Below, piece after piece: positions 45,126 through 55,175 of a stretch of 64,000 nt of DNA (its first letter is position 1; each line of letters begins with the position of its first letter). The notes beneath the pieces are model-generated. The model saw only the letters and a program-made list of their open reading frames with translations, had not been told where the DNA came from and searched no databases. The translations under genes and the position numbers were made by a program. Source of the stretch: Alphaproteobacteria bacterium (GTDB taxonomy: Bacteria; Pseudomonadota; Alphaproteobacteria; Rhizobiales; Hyphomicrobiaceae); contig JAGVSR010000064.1 in assembly GCA_019137195.1 (NCBI GenBank), positions 1 to 64,000 on the forward strand, given 5' to 3'.

Positions 45126-47669
45126 ATGTTCTTCAAACGCGCCAGCAAAGACAAGCCTCGCGAGACGGCGCCCGAGTCCGCCGCGACGCTGAAGACCGTC
45201 GCGGCCCAAGGTGGCGCGGCAACCGCAAGCGAGAGTGCTCGGCCTGAGCCGAAGGCGCTCGCCGCTGCCGAGCTCAGGCGTACCGCCGATCCGGCGGCGC
45301 TCGGCTTTGCCACCACGGCCGACCTCGAGCCGTCGCCTGGCCTCATCGGTCAGGACCGGGCGCTCAAGGCGATCGCCTTCGGGGCCGGAATGAAGGCCGG
45401 CGATTTCAATATTTTCGTGCTGGGGCCGCCGGCCTCGGGCAAGAGCACCGCGGTCAAGGAATACCTCGGGGTCAAGGCTGCCGACGCGCCGGCGCCCTCC
45501 GACTGGGTCTACGTCAACAATTTCGACGACGCGAGCCGGCCGAAGGCGATCAGGCTTCCGGCGGGTCGCGCCAGTGAGCTCGCGCGCATCATGTCGCGCG
45601 CGATCGACGAGTTGCGCCAGACGCTGCCGGCGGCGTTCGAGGGCGAGGACTACCAAGCGCGCCGGCGCGCCATCGACGAGGAGTTCCGCGCTGGACACGA
45701 GGGCGCAATCGAAGCGTTGGGGCGCAAGGCGGCACAGCAGAACGTAGCGCTCCTGCGCACGCCCATGGGTTTCGCCATGGCGCCGATGCACGAGGGCAAG
45801 GTGGTCAAGCCCGAGGTTTTCGAGCAGCTGCCCGAGCACATGAAGGCCGAGGTGAGGGTCCGCATCGAGGGCTTCGAGAAAGAGCTCGAGGCGATCCTCA
45901 CCGCGGCGCCCAAGGCCGACAAGGTGCGCCGGGAGCGGATCGATGCCTTGAACGAGGAGGTGGCGCGGTTCGTGATCGAGGACGCTCTCGACCCCGTCAA
46001 GGCGGCGTTCCAGGACATTCCGGCGGTCACGGGGCATATCGGCGCGGCCGAGGCCGATCTCGTGCGCAACGTCGGCCTCTTTCTCACCAGCGGCGAGGAG
46101 AGTGGGATCGTCAAGGAGCCGATCGGGATCACCCGCGATCCGCGCTTCCGGCGCTATATGGTCAACGTGGTCGTCGGGCAGCCGGCCGGACAGACGGGCG
46201 CGCCAGTCTACGAGGAGGACAATCCGGCGTTCGGCAACCTCTGCGGCCGGGCCGAGCATCTGGCGCAGATGGGTGCGCTGGTCACCGACTTCCTTCTGAT
46301 CAAGCCCGGTGCGCTGCACCGCGCCAACGGCGGCTATCTCATCATCGACGCCAGGAAGCTATTGCTGTCGCCCTTTGCCTACGAGGCACTGAAGCGGGCC
46401 CTGAAGGCAGGGCAGATCAAGATCGAGAGCCCGCTCGACACGGCAGGCCTCATTCCCGCGCAGACGCTCGAGCCCGAGCCCATTCCCCTCGATATCAAGG
46501 TCATTCTCACCGGCGAGCGGCTGCTCTACTACCAGCTGGTCGAGCTCGATCCCGACTTCTCGCGCCTGTTCAAGGTGCAGGCCGATTTCGACGACAGTAT
46601 CGAACGCTCGCACGAGAACGACCGCTCGTACGCGCGGCTCATCGCGTCGGTCGTGGCCAGCCACAAGCTGAAGCCGGTGGACGCGGCGGGGGTCGCGCGG
46701 CTCATCGACGAGGGCGCCCGGCTTGCAGGAGACCGCGAGAAGCTGTCGATCGAGGTCGGGCGCATCGCCGACATCGTGCGCGAGGCGGACTACTGGGCGG
46801 GCGTCGCGGGGAAGACCGTCATCGGCCGCGACGACATCGTGCGAGCCATCAACGAGCACATCCAGCGCGCCGACCGGATGCGCGACCGAACCCAGGAGGG
46901 CTTCGAGCGCGGCATCATGCTGGTCGACACCGAGGGTGAGACCACGGGGCAGATCAATGGGCTTTCGGTGCAGAGCCTCGGCGACTTCGCGTTCGGGCGG
47001 CCGTCGCGCATCACGGCGCGCGTCCATATGGGGCAGGGACGGGTGACCGACATCGAGCGTGAGGTGAAGCTCGGCGGGCCCCTGCATTCCAAGGGTGTTA
47101 TGATCTTGTGGGGGTACCTTGCCGGGCAGTTCGCGCACGAGATGCCGCTTTCGCTCGCGGCAACACTGGTGTTCGAGCAGTCGTACGGCGGCGTCGACGG
47201 CGACAGCGCCTCGCTCGCCGAGCTTTGCGCACTGCTATCGGCGCTCGCGGACGTGCCAATCCAGCAGGGACTCGCGGTGACGGGCTCGGTCAACCAGTGG
47301 GGCGAGGTGCAGGCCATCGGTGGCGTCAACGAGAAGATCGAGGGGTTCTTCGACGTGTGCAGCGGCCGCGGTCTCACGGGCGAGCAGGGGGTCGTGATCC
47401 CGGCGTCGAACGTGCAGCACCTGATGCTGCACGAGGATGTGGTCGAGGCGGTCGCCGAGGACACGTTCAAGGTCTACGGCGTCGAGACCGTCGACGAGGC
47501 GATCGAGATCCTGACCGGGAGGCCGGCGGGCTCGCGAGGGGCGGATGGGCGCTTCCCCGAGGGCAGCGTCAACCGGCTGGTGGAGGACAAGCTCAAAGCG
47601 TTCGCCGAGCGGGCGATGAAGCTCAACCAAGGTGCGGGCGGCGGCAAGGACGGGGCGGGGCTGTCGTGA
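45126..47669 (+). CDS. Lon-like AAA+ ATP-dependent protease (YcbZ/LonB-type)
   Basis: About 847 residues. The ATPase part has Walker [10 protein letters not shown] (K106) and an unusually long helical insert (about 150-300) before [20 protein letters not shown] and [14 protein letters not shown]. The C-terminal domain is a Lon protease with Ser694 ([13 protein letters not shown]) and Lys737 ([10 protein letters not shown]), 43 residues apart as in Lon. The classic Lon N domain is absent, so this is the LonB/YcbZ type, probably a cytoplasmic quality-control protease. The stop overlaps the next start (GTGA). Start at 45126 is chosen because upstream residues derive from the REP-like repeat. Confidence 0.88.
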   Translation: MFFKRASKDKPRETAPESAATLKTVAAQGGAATASESARPEPKALAAAELRRTADPAALGFATTADLEPSPGLIGQDRALKAIAFGAGMKAGDFNIFVLGPPASGKSTAVKEYLGVKAADAPAPSDWVYVNNFDDASRPKAIRLPAGRASELARIMSRAIDELRQTLPAAFEGEDYQARRRAIDEEFRAGHEGAIEALGRKAAQQNVALLRTPMGFAMAPMHEGKVVKPEVFEQLPEHMKAEVRVRIEGFEKELEAILTAAPKADKVRRERIDALNEEVARFVIEDALDPVKAAFQDIPAVTGHIGAAEADLVRNVGLFLTSGEESGIVKEPIGITRDPRFRRYMVNVVVGQPAGQTGAPVYEEDNPAFGNLCGRAEHLAQMGALVTDFLLIKPGALHRANGGYLIIDARKLLLSPFAYEALKRALKAGQIKIESPLDTAGLIPAQTLEPEPIPLDIKVILTGERLLYYQLVELDPDFSRLFKVQADFDDSIERSHENDRSYARLIASVVASHKLKPVDAAGVARLIDEGARLAGDREKLSIEVGRIADIVREADYWAGVAGKTVIGRDDIVRAINEHIQRADRMRDRTQEGFERGIMLVDTEGETTGQINGLSVQSLGDFAFGRPSRITARVHMGQGRVTDIEREVKLGGPLHSKGVMILWGYLAGQFAHEMPLSLAATLVFEQSYGGVDGDSASLAELCALLSALADVPIQQGLAVTGSVNQWGEVQAIGGVNEKIEGFFDVCSGRGLTGEQGVVIPASNVQHLMLHEDVVEAVAEDTFKVYGVETVDEAIEILTGRPAGSRGADGRFPEGSVNRLVEDKLKAFAERAMKLNQGAGGGKDGAGLS

Positions 47670-48550
47670 TCGCGCACGTGGCAGAGGCCGGCGAAGGTCG
47701 GGGGCGGGTCTTGGTTCAACTCGGCTGCTCGGGCGAGCTTTCCTCGACGGCGATTGCAGCGGCGGTTCACGTGGCGCGCGCGTTCGGATCGGAGATAGAG
47801 GTGCTGTTCGTCGAGGACCGCCAGCTTCTCGACCTCGCCAGCTACGGCTTCATGCGCGAGATCTCGCATTCGGGGCGCGTTCAACGGGCGCTCACGGCGT
47901 CGGCCATGGCGACCGAGCTCGGCCATCTCGCGACATCGCTCGAACGGCAGATGCGGCGTGTCGTCGAAGGGGCTGGCATCGTGTTCCGCAGCGCGGTGCT
48001 TTCGGACGAGCCGGTCCGGGCGACGGCAGCGGCCTGCGCCGAAGCGGGGCCGTGGAACGTGGTCACGCTCGCCACACCTCTCAAAGGAAACGAGGCGGGG
48101 CTGATCGAGCGTCTGTTCAGCGAGGTCTCGGAGTTCACCGGGCTGGTGGTGGCAGGCGGCGCCCAGAGGTCGTTCGCGGCGCCGCGTGCGCTCACGGGGC
48201 CAGTCGTGGCCCTGATAGAGGACCTCGAGCACGTGCAGCCCATGATGCGCACCGCCGAGCGCCTTGCCGAGGCGGGCGAGCTGCCCATTCATCTCATACT
48301 GGCCGCCGAGAGCCAGGAGGCCGTCGATTGGCTCGAAGACCAGAGCCGGCTCGCGCTCGGCGGCGAGCTGCCGGCGGTGCTGGCGACCGCGGTCATCGCC
48401 CATTTCGACAGCTTCCGGGCCGCGGACGAGATCGGCCGCCACCGGGCCGGCTTCGTGTTGGCGCGCTGGGGCGGACGGCTCGCGCCCGTCGACGGCGACC
48501 TCGGTCCTCTCGCACGGCTCATCGATGCGCCGGTGCTGTTGACACGTTGA
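47666..48550 (+). CDS. UspA-like hypothetical protein, 294 aa
   Basis: The sequence looks like two alpha/beta Usp-like halves: GRVLVQLGCSGELSSTAIAA leading to FGSEIEVLFVEDRQLLDLAS, then GPVVALIEDLEHVQPMMRTA with PIHLILAAES. The Gly-rich ATP loop of typical UspA proteins is not clear, so it may not bind ATP. It starts with GTG overlapping the stop of the Lon-like protease by three bases (GTGA), a sign of close functional pairing; it may be a substrate adaptor or regulator of that protease, which is inference. No signal or membrane segment. Confidence 0.78.
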   Translation: MIAHVAEAGEGRGRVLVQLGCSGELSSTAIAAAVHVARAFGSEIEVLFVEDRQLLDLASYGFMREISHSGRVQRALTASAMATELGHLATSLERQMRRVVEGAGIVFRSAVLSDEPVRATAAACAEAGPWNVVTLATPLKGNEAGLIERLFSEVSEFTGLVVAGGAQRSFAAPRALTGPVVALIEDLEHVQPMMRTAERLAEAGELPIHLILAAESQEAVDWLEDQSRLALGGELPAVLATAVIAHFDSFRAADEIGRHRAGFVLARWGGRLAPVDGDLGPLARLIDAPVLLTR

Positions 48551-49040
48551 CGGGACGTTCGGCTCGCGCTGGCGCCTTCTGGCGCACGGGTCGGAAAGCC
48601 GACGTTCGGTCGGGGTCCTGGCGGGCGAGGAAGGGTCCTTGGTCCGGTGATCGGCCGAGCTTGTGCGGCCATGCCAGTGCCTCGACGCCGGCGCCGGGCG
48701 TTCTCGGCTCACCGGCGCCGATGGCGCGGTGATCTTGGCCCCGTGGTGCGTCTCGGGGGCCTGCAAACCGAATTGGCTTGCTGCGTTCTTGCTTCTGCCG
48801 GGGCGCCAAAATCCTTCGCGTCGATGGGTCAGCCCAACTGAGGATACGGCCCAAAGACGATCAACGGCTCGAACGGCGGCTCAGCCCGTCGCGTCGAGCG
48901 CAGCAAGCAAGTGTGACGGGCGAGATGCGGCCCGGCGGCTGTCTCGTATTGCCAGCTCGCGGCAGATTTTCAATGCCGCGCGCCGGCGGCATGACGCGTT
49001 CGCACGTCGTCACGCTGGCGGCCGTTCAGGGGCTGGCCGT
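48551..49040. other. Convergent intergenic region, no gene seen
   Basis: About 490 bases between the stops of the UspA-like and RTX genes. No frame here has a ribosome site or family resemblance. Near the right end is the 15-bp duplication listed separately. No clear terminator was identified, though several short GC-rich inverted repeats are possible. Confidence 0.5.
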
Positions 49041-49049
49041 TCAGGGGCT
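49020..49049. repeat. 15-bp tandem duplication across the RTX stop codon
   Basis: GGCCGTTCAGGGGCT occurs at 49020-49034 and 49035-49049 with no gap. The right copy contains the RTX stop (TCA at 49041-49043 on this strand) and the codons for its final Pro; the left copy repeats that stop in the same frame. Confidence 0.85.
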
Positions 49050-52000
49050 CACGAAATCATGCCATGTCAGTGCCAAGCCCGTCGCCAGCGTTGCAAACTG
49101 CACCTGGGCGGCCCCACCGACCCCGTCGGAGTCGTAATAGAGCGCACCCGTCAGGCTGTTGTAGATGATGCGGTCGTCGGCATCGTGCGCCGCGGCGGCC
49201 TTCCAGAAGAAGTTGGCGTGGCCCGTGTCGATAACGCCGAACGGCGATCCGAGTGCAATCGTGTCGTCCGCCACCGAGAAGTCGATGATGCGGTCGATGT
49301 TGCCGGAGCCGAGCGTCGAGTTGAAGGAAAACATGTCGGCGCCCGCGCCGCCGGTCAAGCTGTCGGCGGCAAGGCCGCCGTCCAGCCAGTCGTTGCCGGT
49401 GCCGCCGAGCAGCGCATCCTTGCCGCTCCCACCGTTGAGCGTGTCGTTGCCGGCGCCGCCGTTGAGCGTGTTGGCGAGGCTGTTGCCGGTCAGGTCGTCA
49501 GCCTGGGATGAGCCGAGCACGCTCTCGAAGCCGGAGAGCACGTCTCCATTGGCGTCACCGGCGCTGAGCTGTGCCGTGACAAGACTGAGGTCCACCGTCA
49601 CGCCGAGCGTCGATCCGGCATAGCTGACGGTATCAGTGCCTGCTCCGCCGTCGAGCGTATCGGCGCCCGCGCCTCCCTTGATGACGTCATTGCCGGCAAG
49701 GCCGAGGATCGTGTTCACATCGGCGCTTCCCGTCAGGGTGTCGGCATAGCCCGAGCCCATCAGCTTCTCGAACGCATCGACAAAGGTATCGACGCCAGCG
49801 CCCTTGGTGTTCTGTGCCGTGCCCGCGGCGAGGTCGAGCCTCACGGTCACCGCTGCCGTGGCACTGGCGTAGGACACGATGTCGTTGCCGCCATTGCCGG
49901 TCAGCCGGTCGTTGCCGGCACCGCCTTCGAGCATGTTGTCGCTGGCATCTCCGGTCAGGCGGTCGGCATAGCTCGAGCCGACGACGTTCTCGAAGCCGGC
50001 CAGCACGTCGCCGCCGGCGTCGCCGGCGCTCACTTGTGCGAACCCGCCGACCTGCAGGCCGAGGTCGACCGTGACGCCGGACGCCGAACCGGCATAGGAG
50101 ACGGTGTCACCCGTCACGTCATTGGCTTCGCCGTCGAGATCGTCGGCGCCGGCGCCACCCCTGATGATGTCGTCGCCGGCGCCGCCAAGGACGATATTCT
50201 CGCCTGTGGTGCCCGTCAGCGTGTCGTTGCCTGCGCCACCCGTCAGGTTCTCGAAGCCTGAGATGGTATCGGTGCCGGCGCCCAGGGTGTTCTGCGCCGT
50301 GATCTGCGTGAGATTGACCCTGACGCCGGCCACGCTGCCGGCGTAGCTCAGTGTGTCGATCCCCGACCCGCCGATCAGCGTGTCGTTGCCGAAGCCGCCC
50401 TCGACGGTGTCGTTGCGTGCGCCGGCATCGATGCGGTTGCTGCCGCCGTCACCCGAAAGCGTGTCGGCCTTGGCCGAGCCGACGAGGTTCTCGATGCCCG
50501 TGAGCGTATCGAGGCCGGCACCGACCGTGTTCTGGGCAACGCCCTGCGTCGCGAGCGTGACGGTGACGCCAGCGCCAGAGAGGGCATAAGAGGCCGTGTC
50601 GGTCCCTGTGAAGCCATTGAGGCTGTCGTCGCCGGCTCCACCATAGAGGAGGTCGTTGCCGAGCCCGCCCTCGAGCCAGGTGGCAACGGCGGACGCGGTC
50701 AGCGTGTCGTTATACCGCGAGCCGATGACATGCTCGAAGCCGGTCAGAGTATCCCTGCCGGCTCCGCCGGTGGCGATGCCTGTGGCGAGATCGACCACGA
50801 CCGCGGCCGTGGCACTGGCGTAGGTCACGGTATCTCCGGCCGCGGTGTTGCCACCGCCCGTGAGTGTATCGTTGCCGAGCCCGCCCTCGACGATGTTGTC
50901 GCCATCGTCGCCGACGAGGATGTCGGCGTATTTCGAGCCGACGAGGTTCTCGATACTAATATAGACGTCGCCAGCAGCTTCGCCAGTGTTGGTGGCGGAG
51001 TTGGAGAGGTCGGCGCGCACGCCGGCCGTCGCGCCAGAATAGGACGCGGTGTCGTTGCCGTCGCCGCCGGCCAGGGTGTCGGCTCCGGTGCCGCCGGCCA
51101 GCACGTCGTCGTCGACGCCGCCGTGGAGCTCGTCGCTGCCGGCGCCGCCGATGATCGTGTCGTCGCCGGCCAGGCCCTCGATGACATTGGCGCCGGCCGA
51201 TCCCGTCAGGCTGTCATCGTAGGCGGAGCCGATCAGGTTCTCGAACTCGGAGACGGTATCGCTGCCGGCGCCGCCGGTCGCCTGGGCTGTGGTGACCGCG
51301 AGGCTGACCTTGACGCCGTCCGTGGCGTGCTCGTAGCTCAGCGTATCGCTGCCGGAACCGCCCCGCATGACGTTGTTGCCCGACGAGCCTTCAATGGTGT
51401 CGCCACCGGTTCCGCCGATGACGTTTTCGACGCCGACGATCTCGTCGGTGCCGATGCCAGCCCCGGTCGCCGACCCGTCGTCGAGGCGAACCGCGACACC
51501 GGCGCTGTCTGCGGAGTAGGAAACCGTATCGGTGCCCGCGCCTCCGTCCAGCGAGTCGTTGCCTCCTCCGCCGATCAGCGTGTCGTTGCCGATGCCACCT
51601 TCGATGGTGTCGTTGCCGCCACGGCCGTCGAGTGTGTCGTTTCCGGCAAGGCCGTAGATGCGCTCGTCAGCGTCGCTGCCGACGAGGCTGTCGTTGCCCG
51701 CGGTGCCCGTGATGGTGATGGGCGGAGATTCGATCGTTTGATCATCGAACTGGTAGTGCTCGGCGTTGGCAACGTCGTGGACGCCGCCGGGTTGGCCGGT
51801 GCGCCGGTCCGTGATGCGGTAGCCGCCCGTGATCGACGTGAAATCGAAATCGGCGAGGTCGCCTGACAGGACGATCGTGTCCTCGCCAGCCCCGGCGTCG
51901 ATCATGTTGTAGCCCGCGCCGCCCGCGAGCGTGTCGTTCTCGCCGCCGCCATCGATGGAATCGTTGCCGTCTCCGCCCTCGATGATGTTGGCGTTGTCGT

Positions 52001-55000
52001 CGCCCTGCAGCTGGTCGTTACCATAGCCGCCGACGAGGTTCTCGAAGTTGGCGAGCGTGTCGGAGCCTATTGCGGTCCCACTCGATGCGCCCAAGCTCAG
52101 GCTGGCGCTCACTCCGGCCACGTCATCCTCGAACGAGGCCGTGTCGTTGCTGCCCCCGCCACCGTCGAGGCTATCGTTGCCGGCGCCGCCGTTGATGACG
52201 TTGTCGCCGTCGTCGCCCGTCAGCGAGTCGCCGAACGAGCTGCCGACCAGGTTCTCGATGCCGGTGAGGTCATCGCCCTCGGCATGACCGCCCGTGCCGA
52301 TGGCGGCACCGGCAACGAGCGTGATCTGAACCGCGTCGTCCGAGGAGTAATATGCCGCCGTGTCGCCGCGTGCCGAGCTTGCGCCGCCGTCGATGGTGTC
52401 GGCGCCGCCGCCGCCGATGAAGACGTTGTCGACGGCATTGCCGGTCAGCGTATCGCCTTGTGCGCTTCCAAAAATGCCCTCGATGTTCGCGAGGCTGTCG
52501 CCTTCCGCGTCTCCGCCCGTGTTGACATTGGTGGCGAGGTCGACCTGGACCGCGTCGGCCGAGTTCGAATAGTCGGCATAGTCGCCGAGCTCCTCATGGT
52601 CGCCGCCGTCGAGCGTGTCGGCACCGGCTCCACCGGACAGGATATTGTCGCCGCTGTTTCCAGTCAGAGTATCGGCGAAGGCGCTGCCGGCAAGGTTCTC
52701 GATGTTGACGAGAACGTCGCCGGCCGCGTCGCCGCCGGTGTTGGTGGCGCCGCTGACGAGACTGACCTGGACCGCCTGCGCCGACTGCCGGTAGACTGCA
52801 TAGTCGCCGAGCAAGCTGTCCGAGCCGCCGTTGATGGTATCGGCGCCGGCGCGGCCCTCGATATCGTTGTCGCTGGCGTCGCCGGTCAGGCTGTCGGCAT
52901 AAGCGGTGCCCTCGATGTCCTCAAAATTCGACAGGCTGTCGGTGCCGTGACCCGCCACGGTAGCGGTACCTGTGGCCAGGTTGACGGTCGCGCTTGCAAC
53001 CATCGTCCAGTACGAGACGAGGTCGATGCCGGCGCCGCCGTTCAGCGTGTCGTTGCCGTTGCCGCCCCACAGCACGTTGTCGTTCGCGTCGCCGGTGAGG
53101 CGATCATTGTGCGTCGAGCCGGCTACGTCCTCGATGTTGGAGAGCGTGTCGGTGCCGTGCCCGCCGGTGGCTGTACCGGTGCTCAAATTGACGGTGACGG
53201 CGCTCGACGCGTCGCGATAGTCGATCGTGTCGTCCCCGGCGCCTCCGTCGATGGTGTCGTTTCCGGCGCCGCCCCAGAACCAGTTCATGCTGGCGTCGCC
53301 TGTGAGCGTGTCGGCAAAGCTCGAGCCGATGATACCTTCGATGTCGGAGAGCACGTCGCCGTCAGCATCGCCACCACTGGCCGTGCCGGCGTCGAGATCG
53401 ATTTGCACGCCTTCTGTCGAGTACTCGTAGGAGGCGACGTCCCACGTTGCCTGACTGCCGCCATCGATGGTGTCGGCGCCCGCGCCGCCCATCAGCGTGT
53501 CGTCTCCCGAGCTGCCGGTCATGCTGTCGTCGCCGGCAAATCCGCCGAGCTCATTGCCGTCGGGATCGGCGCTCGTGATCGTATCGTCGCCCTGGAACAG
53601 GTACGTGTAGAGCTCAATGAGCTGGTCAGCGGCAACGAACTGATAGATCTGCACCAGGGAATGGCTCAGTCCCGTGCCCTGGCCGAGCAGCGTCATGCCG
53701 TCGGCGGTGCGATGCTCGATCGACGTGACGACGCCGGCGAGCGGCTCGCCGGTGGTGCTGTTGAAAGCGAACCCATGGCCGATGAAGTGGGTGGTCGTGC
53801 CGCCGAGAGGCGAAGCTGAATAGTCCACGTTGGGCCAAACGACCAACGTGTCAGTCGGATCGCCGACCGGCTCCACGCTGCTGCCGGTCATCGGCTCCCA
53901 GTCCGGGTCGCCCTCGGCTGCCGCGAGCACGTCGAAAGTCACCGGCAGCGGCGACAGCGGGTTGGTGACGAGGAAGGCATCGGCCTCACCATTGCTGTCG
54001 TTACCGACGATGTTGGTGGCATCGGTGACAATGGCGACGTAATTGCCTTCACCGGCGATGGCGGCCGCAGCGGCCGCGCCACCGGTGGGCTGCGCTCCGC
54101 TGTCTGCCATCACGCGCACGGTCTCTCCCGTCTCCCGGTCGTGGATGAAGATGTCGGCCACGCCGTTGGTGTCGCCGCTGACGAGATTGGTCGCGGTCGA
54201 GCGGAAGGTAATGAAGCGGCCGTCGGCGGAAATTGAGGCGTCACTCGACGCGCCGTTGACCTGGCCGCCGGCGCTGGTGACCGACACGCGCTCGGTCGTG
54301 CCGCTCACAATATCGCGCACGAAGATGTCGGCGACACCGTTGGTGTCGCCGGAGACCAGGTCGGTGGCCGACGAGGTGAAGACGACAAAGTTGCCGTCGG
54401 CTGAGATCTTCGCATCAACCGAAGCGGCGTTGGCATTGCCGCCGCCGCTGTCATACGAAATGCGTACGGTCGTGCCGGCCGTGCGGTCGCGCAGGTAAAT
54501 GTCGGTGACACCATTGCTGTCGCTCACGGACTGGTCGAGGTTCGTCGCTTCGGACTGAAAGACCACGTAGCGGCCGTTGCCGGAGATGCTCGCCTTCTCC
54601 GAGGCGCCGTCGGCCGTCGTCTCGCTGCTGTCGACGGAGATCAGCTCGGTCGTGCCGCCCGTTCGGTCGCGCACGAACACGTCCTTGCCCGCCGCGTATC
54701 CGCCATTGAGGTTGGTGGCCATGGAGTCAAAGGCGACGTAGGTTCCGTCGGAAGAGATGCTGGCGTTGTAGGAATCGTTGTCCGATTGAGATTCATTGTC
54801 AGCGATCGAGATGCGCTCGGTCGTGCCGGAGACAAGATCGCGCAGAAAAATGTCGTAGTATCCGTTGGAGTCGCTGTCGACGAGATTGGTGGAGTACGAC
54901 TGGAACACGACATAGCCGCCATCGGCGGAGATCGCGGCGTTTCTCGAGTCCTGATCGCCCTGCACCTCGTTGCTGTCGACCGAGACCATCTGGGTGGTGC

Positions 55001-55175
55001 CGGTCTCGAGATCGCGGACGAATACGTCCCAGTTGCTGTTCGTGTCGCTGCCGACAAGGTTGGTCGCGACCGAGGAAAAGACAACGTAGCGCCCAGTCTC
55101 GGATACGCTCGGGCTCTCGGAGTAGCCGTCGCCCTGCTGCTCACTCGAGCTGACGGAAACGAGTTCGGTAGACAT
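49041..55175 (-). CDS. Giant secreted RTX protein with N-terminal propeller repeats
   Basis: The 2044 residues hold seven N-terminal repeats of about 57 aa (pattern YVVFxSxATNLVxxDxN, DIFVRD, GTT), matching a seven-bladed PD40/TolB-like beta-propeller in about 1-400. Then come roughly 1500 residues of RTX sequence arranged as sixteen modules, each a DTVSYAGS..GVTVDL stretch, a FENxxGS strip and GGxGxDxLxG nonapeptides that should bind calcium. The C-terminus (FFWKAAAAHDADDRIIYNS, GALYYDSDGVGG, LTWHDFVSP) is the serralysin-type type I secretion tail. No signal peptide. No type I exporter genes lie in this window. It is probably a cell-surface or secreted protein; the role is unknown. GGGAG precedes the ATG. 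Confidence 0.9.
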   Translation of the reverse strand: MSTELVSVSSSEQQGDGYSESPSVSETGRYVVFSSVATNLVGSDTNSNWDVFVRDLETGTTQMVSVDSNEVQGDQDSRNAAISADGGYVVFQSYSTNLVDSDSNGYYDIFLRDLVSGTTERISIADNESQSDNDSYNASISSDGTYVAFDSMATNLNGGYAAGKDVFVRDRTGGTTELISVDSSETTADGASEKASISGNGRYVVFQSEATNLDQSVSDSNGVTDIYLRDRTAGTTVRISYDSGGGNANAASVDAKISADGNFVVFTSSATDLVSGDTNGVADIFVRDIVSGTTERVSVTSAGGQVNGASSDASISADGRFITFRSTATNLVSGDTNGVADIFIHDRETGETVRVMADSGAQPTGGAAAAAAIAGEGNYVAIVTDATNIVGNDSNGEADAFLVTNPLSPLPVTFDVLAAAEGDPDWEPMTGSSVEPVGDPTDTLVVWPNVDYSASPLGGTTTHFIGHGFAFNSTTGEPLAGVVTSIEHRTADGMTLLGQGTGLSHSLVQIYQFVAADQLIELYTYLFQGDDTITSADPDGNELGGFAGDDSMTGSSGDDTLMGGAGADTIDGGSQATWDVASYEYSTEGVQIDLDAGTASGGDADGDVLSDIEGIIGSSFADTLTGDASMNWFWGGAGNDTIDGGAGDDTIDYRDASSAVTVNLSTGTATGGHGTDTLSNIEDVAGSTHNDRLTGDANDNVLWGGNGNDTLNGGAGIDLVSYWTMVASATVNLATGTATVAGHGTDSLSNFEDIEGTAYADSLTGDASDNDIEGRAGADTINGGSDSLLGDYAVYRQSAQAVQVSLVSGATNTGGDAAGDVLVNIENLAGSAFADTLTGNSGDNILSGGAGADTLDGGDHEELGDYADYSNSADAVQVDLATNVNTGGDAEGDSLANIEGIFGSAQGDTLTGNAVDNVFIGGGGADTIDGGASSARGDTAAYYSSDDAVQITLVAGAAIGTGGHAEGDDLTGIENLVGSSFGDSLTGDDGDNVINGGAGNDSLDGGGGSNDTASFEDDVAGVSASLSLGASSGTAIGSDTLANFENLVGGYGNDQLQGDDNANIIEGGDGNDSIDGGGENDTLAGGAGYNMIDAGAGEDTIVLSGDLADFDFTSITGGYRITDRRTGQPGGVHDVANAEHYQFDDQTIESPPITITGTAGNDSLVGSDADERIYGLAGNDTLDGRGGNDTIEGGIGNDTLIGGGGNDSLDGGAGTDTVSYSADSAGVAVRLDDGSATGAGIGTDEIVGVENVIGGTGGDTIEGSSGNNVMRGGSGSDTLSYEHATDGVKVSLAVTTAQATGGAGSDTVSEFENLIGSAYDDSLTGSAGANVIEGLAGDDTIIGGAGSDELHGGVDDDVLAGGTGADTLAGGDGNDTASYSGATAGVRADLSNSATNTGEAAGDVYISIENLVGSKYADILVGDDGDNIVEGGLGNDTLTGGGNTAAGDTVTYASATAAVVVDLATGIATGGAGRDTLTGFEHVIGSRYNDTLTASAVATWLEGGLGNDLLYGGAGDDSLNGFTGTDTASYALSGAGVTVTLATQGVAQNTVGAGLDTLTGIENLVGSAKADTLSGDGGSNRIDAGARNDTVEGGFGNDTLIGGSGIDTLSYAGSVAGVRVNLTQITAQNTLGAGTDTISGFENLTGGAGNDTLTGTTGENIVLGGAGDDIIRGGAGADDLDGEANDVTGDTVSYAGSASGVTVDLGLQVGGFAQVSAGDAGGDVLAGFENVVGSSYADRLTGDASDNMLEGGAGNDRLTGNGGNDIVSYASATAAVTVRLDLAAGTAQNTKGAGVDTFVDAFEKLMGSGYADTLTGSADVNTILGLAGNDVIKGGAGADTLDGGAGTDTVSYAGSTLGVTVDLSLVTAQLSAGDANGDVLSGFESVLGSSQADDLTGNSLANTLNGGAGNDTLNGGSGKDALLGGTGNDWLDGGLAADSLTGGAGADMFSFNSTLGSGNIDRIIDFSVADDTIALGSPFGVIDTGHANFFWKAAAAHDADDRIIYNSLTGALYYDSDGVGGAAQVQFATLATGLALTWHDFVSP

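Noticed and set aside
49041-55175. Repeats in the RTX gene considered as a CRISPR-like array
   Set aside because: The repeats are coding, in frame, variable in sequence and have no unique spacers; they encode glycine/aspartate-rich nonapeptides.
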